64,000 nucleotides of DNA from Haliclona indistincta (Eukaryota > Porifera > Demospongiae > Haplosclerida > Chalinidae), in NCBI GenBank assembly GCA_964017065.1, contig OZ024791.1, forward strand, positions 8,783,322 through 8,847,321, given 5' to 3'. Numbering within the stretch: the stretch's first letter is position 1; the number at the start of each line of letters is the position of its first letter. The notes beneath the pieces were generated by a model that ran no database searches, was not told the DNA's origin, and saw only the letters and a list, made by a program, of their open reading frames with translations. Position numbers and translations under genes: made by a program. This document shows, piece by piece, positions 22,034-31,422 of this stretch.

Positions 22034-24577
22034 TTAGTATAGTTTAAAAGGTGAATTGTTAGGTTTGAATGTGATGAGGTATCCAGGATAGGACTTGTCA
22101 TGATCATATACCACGTATATCCTAGTGCCTCCGGTCTCACCGTTTACACTGTCGTATAGGTCAACAACATCGCTGCCTGGAACTGAAGGTTTGGCTGGTG
22201 GCTTGGTCAGTGAGCCTGCTTGACTGCCTGAACCCATAGTGATGCTATCACCAGTTAGTACGAATGCCATGAGAACTTGCCGATGTCTGTCAGGGAGTGT
22301 GTGGCAGTAGCCATTAACAGAATAGCTGGCATTAACAGCAAAGTAAGCTCCTTTGCCCCACATTCCATTGCCTCCATATCGAAAGTCGAATCCATGCTCT
22401 GATTTGTAAACCTGACAAGGGTGTGTTTCTCTGGTACCATGGAATAGCCTCTTCTCTGCTTCATTGGCTCGGGTCTTATCATGCATGTGTTGCTTGCAGA
22501 GTGAATATTTCTTCCACAGCCACTTGTTCTGTATCCGCTCAATCCTTGCAATCTGTGGATCAGGTATGCTCTCTCTCACTCTTGCTTCAACATCTCTCCA
22601 TTCCTTGGTTGCTGTACGAACTTGTTTCAACACACAATCCTCTGATTGCGGGTCCCAGTGATCAGGTATCAGAGGCCCTGTCATCACAGCATGCACTGGA
22701 GCTGCTCTTCTCTGTGCTTCCATCATCATTTTAACACGCTTCTCTTTCAGAATGATCAATACCTTGTCAGCATAAGCAGGGCAACCAGTGATTAGCAGTT
22801 TAGAACAATGCAATTCCACATCAACAAAGTATTGTGATGCAAGACGAACTAGTACTCGCTCAATATCAGGAATCTTGGGATCATCCAGGGGGAGCTTCAG
22901 CTGAATGGTTTCTTTCTTGCACACATCCTTCAATGCTTGTGTTGCAGCTGACACACTAGCTCGCTCTCCTCGACATGAGATGGTCATAGAACGATCTTCA
23001 CTCCCTGTGGTCCTGCGTGCTATCATTCGTACCTTGTTAGTTGAAACATTGGTCTGTGTCATTTTCTTGAAGTCATATGTGTAAATCCAGCTGTCAATGG
23101 TAAGGTGACCGCCCTGATTAGCCCGATAGAGCTTGTCTAGTTGTTTTGAGCTGCGGGAATCGAATTGCTCCATTTCATCATAGTTGTTCTTAAAGAACCA
23201 AGTGACGCTTGATGCATTCTGAGAGAGAAATGTTGCAAAGACATCAATGGAGAGTGGTTCTGTAGACGGTTGTGCAGCAACAGTAGCACAGAAGGTAGCC
23301 AGACTACTGCCTTGGATGGTTAGTTCAACCAAGTTGCTTGCTTCAATTCCTTGAAACACTTGAGAATTACCAAACAGTGGCAGGACACAGCAAGGCAAGG
23401 TGACCTTCTTTGACACAATAAGCTGCTGGATCTTGCTCACAAGATGGTGTTGAATCTCACTCTTCACTATAGGCAAGCTGCTCTGATTACCGATCAACCT
23501 GAGGCCTCCTCCTGGTTTAACAGATGCTGTCACGTTGTGTGGTTGAGCTATATCATTAGCCTCCTGGAGGAACTGTGGCTTAGTGAGCAGCAAGTTGATC
23601 AGTGCATCACCGTCAGCATTGAACTCCATAGCATCTTTCTCCACTCGACCTGATTTATTAGTCAGCTTCACTGTGAGTCTCACTCCCTTGAAGCTAATAT
23701 CAGCCATCTGACTAGCTGCACTACTAGCAGCATCACAGCTAGTGTAGTTAATATAGGCATAGTCTGGTGAACCAGTATTGATCTTGGGATGAGCCGAGAT
23801 GATGCCATGTGGACTAAACAGATCTTTCAGCTCCTCTGCTGTGATTCCAGTGCCGTGGATCATTACTTTAACCGTCTGTGATGCAGGTACTGCTGATGAT
23901 GATGACGTGGCTCTTGGAAGAGGAACTGAGTGGTGTTGATAATGGTGTGCTGAACCATAGGCTGAAGGGTGTACTGCGGCAGCAGGTTGATAGTGTTGAG
24001 GGTGTGGCTGAGATGATGAGAGGTGCCAGACAGCTTTGATCTGCTGTCCATTGAATGTGCAACTGTTGTTCAGGTACTGTTGAGCGGCTTCAGCACTGCG
24101 CTGGTCAGGGAAATTAGAGTATGCATAGTTGCCAGTGATGTGTTTATTTAGCTTGACCGATACAGCACCGAACCGCTTGCAGACAGATACCAGGTCTTCC
24201 TCGCTTGTTACAGCAGGAAGATGTAGCAACTTGAGTGTAAATTGAGAGCTCGATTGGGAGCCAGCTGCTCCGCTGTCCTGCAGTACAACACGAAGTGCTC
24301 CGGACTGACCGTAGAAAATGCGTTTCCCGGAATCCATTTCTTGAACTGCAGCGGTCGCACTCGAGCGGTCAGTGTAGTTCACGTACGCGTAGCTTTCTTC
24401 TTCTCCTCTGTGAAGCTTGCAGCTGTGGATCTGTCCAAATTGCGCAAACTTTGCTATGACATCTCGCTCAGAGCAAACGAGAGGAAGGTGGCTGATTTTG
24501 ACCGGGTACGTTGAGGTGTGCCTGGTCGAGTGTACGCTGTAGGGACGAGATCGAGGTCGGCGATAGTGCTGTGCCAT
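22034..24577 (-). CDS. PARP14/PARP10-like mono-ADP-ribosyltransferase A (RRM x3 - WWE - ART), intronless
   Basis: A single 847-codon exon starts with ATG at 24577. Three RRM-like RNA-binding folds are seen at about residues 26-102, 112-187 and 235-307, each with the short second and third beta strands (for example YAYVNYTD and YAYINYT). A WWE domain lies near 465-540 (VTWFFKNNYDEMEQFD). The ART catalytic domain spans about 670-847 and contains IERIQNKWLWKKY, LFHGT, GKGAYFAVNASYS and GGTRIYVVYD. The catalytic triad reads His (about 713), Tyr (about 745), Ile (about 824). The Ile in place of Glu predicts mono- rather than poly-ADP-ribosylation, as in PARP10/14. The absence of introns is unusual among its neighbours. 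It is head-to-head with a larger paralogue. Confidence 0.93.
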   Translation of the reverse strand: MAQHYRRPRSRPYSVHSTRHTSTYPVKISHLPLVCSERDVIAKFAQFGQIHSCKLHRGEEESYAYVNYTDRSSATAAVQEMDSGKRIFYGQSGALRVVLQDSGAAGSQSSSQFTLKLLHLPAVTSEEDLVSVCKRFGAVSVKLNKHITGNYAYSNFPDQRSAEAAQQYLNNSCTFNGQQIKAVWHLSSSQPHPQHYQPAAAVHPSAYGSAHHYQHHSVPLPRATSSSSAVPASQTVKVMIHGTGITAEELKDLFSPHGIISAHPKINTGSPDYAYINYTSCDAASSAASQMADISFKGVRLTVKLTNKSGRVEKDAMEFNADGDALINLLLTKPQFLQEANDIAQPHNVTASVKPGGGLRLIGNQSSLPIVKSEIQHHLVSKIQQLIVSKKVTLPCCVLPLFGNSQVFQGIEASNLVELTIQGSSLATFCATVAAQPSTEPLSIDVFATFLSQNASSVTWFFKNNYDEMEQFDSRSSKQLDKLYRANQGGHLTIDSWIYTYDFKKMTQTNVSTNKVRMIARRTTGSEDRSMTISCRGERASVSAATQALKDVCKKETIQLKLPLDDPKIPDIERVLVRLASQYFVDVELHCSKLLITGCPAYADKVLIILKEKRVKMMMEAQRRAAPVHAVMTGPLIPDHWDPQSEDCVLKQVRTATKEWRDVEARVRESIPDPQIARIERIQNKWLWKKYSLCKQHMHDKTRANEAEKRLFHGTRETHPCQVYKSEHGFDFRYGGNGMWGKGAYFAVNASYSVNGYCHTLPDRHRQVLMAFVLTGDSITMGSGSQAGSLTKPPAKPSVPGSDVVDLYDSVNGETGGTRIYVVYDHDKSYPGYLITFKPNNSPFKLY

Positions 24578-24821
24578 CTTGATAGATCAGCTGTGGGGGA
24601 TTTCCCTGATCACGTCATCTAGACCACACCCACGCTGAGACATTTTTCACGGCACAAAGGCTAAAAGGTATGCGATTGATTGAAAGATTGTGTGACTTCA
24701 TAGACGCGTGTTCCATGCTGCAGCAGCTGTTATTTGGCATCTTGACTTTATAGCCATTGACTAGGAGTGGCTATATCTAGCGAGCTGTGTATTCCCGCGA
24801 CAAACATTGTTCACTATCAAA
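24578..24821. promoter_or_regulatory. Bidirectional promoter of the PARP14-like pair
   Basis: The 244 bp between divergent ATGs must drive both ADP-ribosyltransferase genes. There is no TATA box and no interferon-type GAAA repeat that I can see. Confidence 0.5.
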
Positions 24822-27800
24822 ATGGCGGCGTCTTTTGAATATGAGGTAGTCATGATGATAGTGTTGCATTATTAACACGGCTTGTTTATCATTTCTCACA
24901 TTATTTACACAGTGACTTCTTTAACCCCACCTCTTATTAACCATGTGTACACAATCATTCTTCCTCTGTAGTCCTACTCTGAGAGTGACGAGGAAGACAC
25001 CAGTTCCAGTGATGATGACAGCAGCTCATCAGATACTGAGTCAGTCCGCAGTACCACTAGTTCTCATGGAGGAGGAGAGGGAGGTGCCAGCACAGTGTAT
25101 GTTGGCGCTGGTCTACCAGAGCACACTACAGAGCAGCACATTCGTTCTCACTTCTCTCAGTACTCCACTTACATTGTGAGTGTTCATATGATTCGAGACC
25201 ACCAGACTAAAAAATTTAAAGGTTTTGCGTTCGTAAAGTTTGTCTCAGCTGAGATTGCAGAAGCAGCTATCACTTGTTTTAATCGTACTAAGCTTCTCGG
25301 TAGAATCATCAGAGTTTCACAAAGTGCAGATAAAAAGCCGAATCCAAAGCAGCCCAAAGAACGGAAGCCTAAGCAAGAAGGAGCAAAGGTTAAGCCTGTT
25401 AAAGTGTTAGCTTCAGGGTTCCCAAACTCAGTGCTGGACAGTGCTTTTCAGGCACACTTTGCTAGTTGTTACCTGATGAAGGTAATACGTCATCGTAACC
25501 AGGGCAAGGTCTATAGAGTGACTTTGTTGTTTCCGGATCTTGAAAGAGCCAATACTGCTGTGAGGTGTTTTAACAACACTAAGCTGCTTGGTCAGTATCC
25601 ACTCAAGCTCCAGTTGATTGATAAGAAAAAGAAAGATGCAAAGAAACGTGAAAGAAAGAGAGGAGGGCGCAAGTCTAAACCCAAGAGTAGAGTGTTAGTC
25701 ACTAATATTCCTCCTACAATGGATATTGACGATATAAAGAGCTTGTTCGGTAAATGTGGTGACATTATATCGTGTTCTTACACCTCTTCTAACAAGCAAG
25801 AGGTCGAGATTGCGTTTGGTAATCCTACTGGAGCTCAGGTTGCTATTGATGAGTTTAATGGTAACTTGTATCATGGTCGCAGGCTTCGTGTTGTACTGCC
25901 GGGAGGAGCACCAGTGAATCCACCCCAGAATAGTCCTATACCCCTTCCAGGACCAGGTCATCTTCCAGCAGGACGAGGTGCAGGGCGAGGAAACCGTAAA
26001 TCAGTGCAGAAGAAACCATCAGCTAGTCACTCTCCTCCATTAATGCCACCGCCATCGGGTCCTCCGTTAAGGCCACCGCCATCGGGTCCTCCGTTAAGGC
26101 CACCGCCATCGGGTCGTCCGTTAAGGCCACCGCCATCGGGTCCTCCATTAATGCCACCACCATCGGGTCCTCCGTTAAGGCCACCGCCATCGGGTCCTCC
26201 GTTAAGGCCACCGCCATTGGGTCCTCCATTAATGCCACCACCATCGGGTCCTCCGTTAAGGCCGCCACCATCAGCTGTTCCTCTTTTTGCTACTCCCGTA
26301 TCGGGTCTTCCATTGACCAATCAAATGGCGTTCCCTCAAGCTCCTCCTCTCATGGCTCCATGTCCTCCTCCTCAACCCCTTATTGCTTTTCCTCAAGCTC
26401 CTCCTACCTCTGGATATCCTTTATCTGCTTTTCCTTCTGTGCCTCAAAGTCCTCCACGGCCTCTTGTACCCACTGCTATTCCTCAAACCCCGCCTCCTGC
26501 TCCACCCATGGTGTATCCTCAGCCTAATCCTCCTGCTGTGTATCCTTCTCATGCACCTTCTATGTCCTCCTCTCAGCTGACGTGGTCTAGTCCAATATCT
26601 GTTGACTTGTACCAATTTGTTCAGGAGCATGCCTCTAAAGAGATCGACACCTTCATAGGCAGGGGAGGCAGCATTGATCATCAGAATGGTCAGCTATTTA
26701 TTAGAGCAGGTGACATAACTGAGGTCGATCAGTTTAGTAAGCTAGTTATGAATCGCTATAGTGAGCAACAGCTGGCTTGCTCTCCTGACCAATGGAACGC
26801 CCTGGTTATGGCGGGACCTACTGGCATGCGCAAGGTTGATGAACTACGATTACCCTTCTCATCAAACCCTAGTGTTGTTATTCTTGAGAAGACCTCACCG
26901 TGTCTTCATATTCTCTTTGTTGGTCTGAAGGATGCCATGTTAGGTGCTTACAACCATTTCTGTGCTTCACTCAATAAAGAGCTATCAGTTGACAGGTGAG
27001 CTGCTAATATCATATGATACATCATGTCATCTCTCATCATTGTAGGCTAACACTGCTCGCTCTAGTGGAGCTCAAGTGTGACCTAGCTACCAAGATATCA
27101 CAGCAGTACACTGTCCAGATCGATGGCTACCATAGAGAATCGACTAAGCTGTATTTCACCGGAGCCTCCGAAAATGTAGTCTTAGCAAAGAAAGATATGG
27201 AGACATACATTGGTCGTGTCTGTAAGACTAGCCTTCCTGGGTCTCTCTCGCCCCAACTGGTATCTCTAGCTACACTGATCTTCTCTAAGCCGGGAGCAAA
27301 GGGTGTTATTCTCTCCTCAGATAATGGAGCTAAGTGTGTTTACTGTTGCTCCCAAGAAGAACTCGCTGACTGTGAGAAGCTTCTAGCTAAACCATCTACA
27401 AGCACTATCGCTGTAGACGACCCAAGCACGATCGATATTGAGATGGTCAGGAGCAAAGTGGACTGCAACACTGTTGTAGTATCACTGAAGGAGAAAGCGA
27501 TTCTCATCGTGGGCTTTGACAAGAAGCATGTCCACCAGGCTAAAAAGCTGATACAGCCAGAGGTTGAGGTGAAGGTAGAGCCTGCTTCACAAGCGCTACT
27601 TGCCTGCACTGTAATACAGCGCTTGTATCTACACAACCTGCTGGAGAAGTTACCTGAGGGAGAAGCCGTGAAACAATCCTTGCCTGTCACTATATCTTGT
27701 GAAAAAGATGGGATATATATCACGGGTGTTACGCAGGACAGAGAAGCTGCCTCTCACACACTCTTAGAGAAGGTGCCTGGTCAGAATCGTTCGATATCCT

Positions 27801-30800
27801 TTACCTGTCACAAAAACATGTATCATGTGATAGAGAAGCATATTCTTCAGCCGTCGTCTGCTTCCGTGGAGTGGATTAGGGACGACTATGACTCGAAGCC
27901 AACTTGTTTTAAGATTGTCTTATTCTCTCGAAAAGCCAAACATGTAGAGAGAGTTCGCAAGAACCTTGAGGTAATAGAATACATGATAATAATAATATCT
28001 GTATTGATCTTTGTGCATCTTCATCTATTAGGAGATTACCCCTACATCAAAGTGGGCTGCAGTACAAACCAAGGACAAGAAAACCATTAGCAGCACTCAA
28101 GAGGCGATTGAGTCCAGGTATCGCTGCTCTTTAACGGTACGACCAGAAGAGAAAGGTGTGATAAAGATAGCTATTAATGCTCTTACTGAGGAAGAGGCTC
28201 TGGCAGCGAGGGAAGAGATTAACAAGCTTACAAGCCCAGCAAGTGATAGAGACAAGCATGTTCGTAGCTCAGGTGCAGCAAGTGATAGAGACAAATACAT
28301 ACGTATCTCTGGTATAGCGATGAAGTTCCTCTTGGTCAAACACGAGGCAGTGTTGAAGCAACTGAAGGAGTCTTGTCGAGAGTTTCACTATCCTCACTTC
28401 CTGCGCAAGAAGAAGGCATTCGATATTGTTGATCAAGTCTCGATCAAGGTCGTCGGTAGTCCTCAGGACAAGCAAGGTGCTGAGAACACCATCATGTTCC
28501 TGCTGGGTTCGTTCACCGAGTCTAGGTTTGATGTCCAATGCATTAATGCTTCATTTCAACTTGAAACATTGAACTCATTAGGTCGAGCTTATGAGGAAGA
28601 GAAAAATTTGCTAATTGAGTCTCAGCACAATCCTACTGGCACAGTTTCGTTTGTAATCTACGGACCTGATAAACAGGGTGTGGAAGAATTGAAGAGAGCG
28701 CTGGAACAGGTATGTGGCGCTCCAAGTGCTGGATCTTTCTCACTTGATTCTAGGCTTCAGCAAGCCTCTGTAATCCAGTCTAAAGTGGTTCATTCCCAAC
28801 CTAGACAATCACCCGTCATGTCTGAGTCCTGTTCCCAACCTAAGCCATTACCTGTCGTATCTGAGATCTGTTCTTCAAACCCAGTTGTGAATTTAATCTT
28901 TTCTCCATCTTGTAATCTTGATTTCTACAAGAAAGCTCAATTTCTTGCTCAGAAAGAGCATGTTTCATTGGAGTGGAAGAAGGTGTGGTCATCGCCGTGT
29001 CTTTCACTGAGAGGTGCTAACGAAGATGTTGCATCTGTGAAACACAAGATTGAGCAAGTGCTGATACCGGAGATCACAGAGATGTTGGGAGGAGCTCAGC
29101 TGATGGTTAACCCCCTCCTCCTTCCAGCAATGACAGAGAAGTTCTGTCAGCGTCTGAACAACCAGTTGAAAGAAGAGTTGTGTATCATTGCTACTTTTCC
29201 TCGTCTTCAGAAAAGCAACTCTTTGCTCAAGAAGATCTCGTTCTCTCAGCGTGCTACAGTGGTTATTAACAATGGCACCATTATCTATGAGGCTTGTGAT
29301 GCAGTAGTAGTGCCAGCAACTAGTGATCTACGACACTCGTCAGGCCTAGCTAAACTAGTCAGTGAGGTTGGCGGCCCAATGCTGCAGATAGAGTGCACAG
29401 ACTATGTCCAGCAGAACGGTGCCTTGGAGCCTGGGTCTTCAATAGCATTAGGTGCTGGGTTCCTGCCTTGCATGAACGTGATCTATACTGTAGTCCCACA
29501 GTGGTATGGCGGGAATCATGGCGCTGAGAATAGTATCTACACTGTAGTTAAGGAGTGCTTGAAGAGAGCTGATTGTCTCGCTGTCAAGAGTGTTGCTTTC
29601 CCTTCCATTAACTGCGGTGATTTGCTCAAGACCCCCGAGCCAGTGATAGCAGCTGCCTCACTCACCGCTGTACGAGACTACCTACAGATGAACCCAGCAT
29701 CTCGTATTGACACGGTGGTGTTTGCTCTTAATAATCTTGCGGAACAAGAGGCGTTCCTTTCATCCCTCTCAGATGTGTACGGTGATTCTATTAGTCCACC
29801 AACTAGCCCTAGCAAGTCACCGTCCACTCCAGCTAGGCCCATACTGGTTCCCACCAGCCCGGTTCCTGATCCTCCTCCTAGATCTGATACTAACCCTCTC
29901 CTGTCCAGCCTTGCAGCTACTGCTGTATTCAATGCAGTCACTAAGCTACCTGGCCTCTCTAAGCTATCCTCAATTGTGAACTTTGAGTTTCTTTCAAAGA
30001 GAAAATCTCCATCAGCACGAGATACCCCGCCTGTGCCTCGTTCGTCTGGAACTGCAGAGCGTGCAGAATCCTCACTGCAGTGGTACTGGGCTAATGATCA
30101 TGGTTCGTACACTCCATATTCTAATGAAGTGTCAATCGTGTTGTCACAGGAGTATCGTACTAACCCTACTGGTAGCGCCGTGTTCTTGGTCAATGACACA
30201 ACCTATTGGTTGGATTTTAGCATTATGAAACAGACTAATGTAGACTCTGGCTATAAGCGCAAGGTTATGTACCAGGCTCGCTCGGCTAGTGAGCCTCAGA
30301 TGCAGTGGGAGCTTGTGGATGAGCCGTGCGCTAAGCCTACTGGACAGCATCGTCAAGCACCCGCTGAGAGTGATGAACCAACTCATTGTGTCAAGCTGTA
30401 TGGACCAGAAGAGAATCTTGAGCCAGCCTCCAAGTGGATTGGGAGGCAGCTTGACAGTAGAGTGAAGAACGATTCATTGACTCTGCCGCTAAGACTGAGT
30501 CAGAGGCAGGAGGAGAATTTACAGAGAATAGCTTCCAAACATCACGTTGAGATGCAGATCAATGACAGCAGCAGACAGAAAGCCGTTGAGATCCGAGGAG
30601 TTGATTATAAGGTCGAGAAAGCAGTGGCTGAGATGGAGCATGTTATTAGTAATGCTGAGAGCAGCTCTGGTCCATCAGAGGATCGTCTACCTCCATGGTG
30701 GGTCCCCTCTAACGTAACACTGTGCGTGTTCAGTGTTAAGAGAGGGTCAGCTGAATGGAATCAAGTGGAGCTCAAGTTTAGCTCCACCATTGCACATGTT

Positions 30801-31280
30801 CGTATCAAAACCATTGATCGTATACAGAACAAGTGGCTATGGAAACGCTATACTCAACACAGGTCAATGCTCAAGGAGAAGAACCATGGACTGGTGAATG
30901 AGATGGATCTCTTCCATGGAACAGGAGATACTCCGCCCACAAGGATCTATGACTCTGAAGAAGGATTTGATATGCGCTTCAGTGCTCAAGGAATGTGGGG
31001 CCAGGCTAACTACTTCGCTGTCAATGCCAGCTACTCTGATAGCTATGCTCACAAGAGTAATCTCGGCTACAAGGAGATATTCCTAGCCAAGGTACTGACA
31101 GGAGACAGTTTTAGCTGCCGGTCAGATAGATCTCTTCGCATGCCTCCACTCAAGGACTCCAGTGGTGTGCAGCTAGGTCAAGTGCGATATGATACAGTGA
31201 CTGGTGTGACTGGAGGATCTCAGATCTATATGACCTATGATAATCAGAAGGCTTATCCCGCTTATCTTATAACATACTAG
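24822..31280 (+). CDS. PARP14-like mono-ADP-ribosyltransferase B (RRM x3 - Pro-rich - KH-like - macro - WWE - ART)
   Basis: Four exons join in frame: 24822-24845, 24972-26995, 27046-27970 and 28032-31280, giving 2073 aa. After an acidic Ser/Asp-rich start come three RRMs (about 48-125, 150-225 and 247-320) and a proline-rich region (about 320-530) with an in-frame 9-residue repeat. A long series of KH-like alpha/beta modules follows (about 530-1380), then one macrodomain (about 1395-1565), a WWE (about 1670-1745, LQWYWANDHG) and the ART domain (about 1880-2073). The triad is His1953, Tyr1985, Ile2056, predicting mono-ADP-ribosyl transfer. The order matches vertebrate PARP14, which has three macrodomains; here there is one. 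Known family roles are ADP-ribose signalling on proteins and nucleic acids in stress and antiviral defence. A direct role here is inference. Confidence 0.94.
26035..26277 (+). repeat. In-frame coding minisatellite (PPPSGPPLR-type, 27 bp)
   Basis: About nine copies of a 27-bp unit encode a 9-residue proline-rich repeat in the linker after RRM3 of ADP-ribosyltransferase B. Copies differ mainly by ATG/AGG and CCG/CCA changes, so array length is probably polymorphic without breaking the frame. Confidence 0.93.
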
Positions 31281-31422
31281 ATCACTACTCATTGTATCAT
31301 AAAATCATTGATTATATATTGAGTAACTCAACTAGTACTGATTAGTTTGATGCTATTATTCATAATGCTGATTAATGATATTGGGTGTGTTATTATGGGA
31401 GGGGTCAGGACCAGCCTGCAGC
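31281..31422 (+). other. PARP-B 3' UTR and PIH1D1 promoter
   Basis: A 142-bp AT-rich gap between genes on the same strand. No canonical AATAAA is obvious. GATTAATGATATTGGG precedes the PIH1D1 start but is not a recognised element. Confidence 0.35.

Noticed and set aside
26023..26320. Minus-strand frames opposite the PARP-B proline repeat
   Set aside because: Shadow of the in-frame 27-bp coding repeat. The plus frame is part of a 2073-codon gene with recognisable domains.
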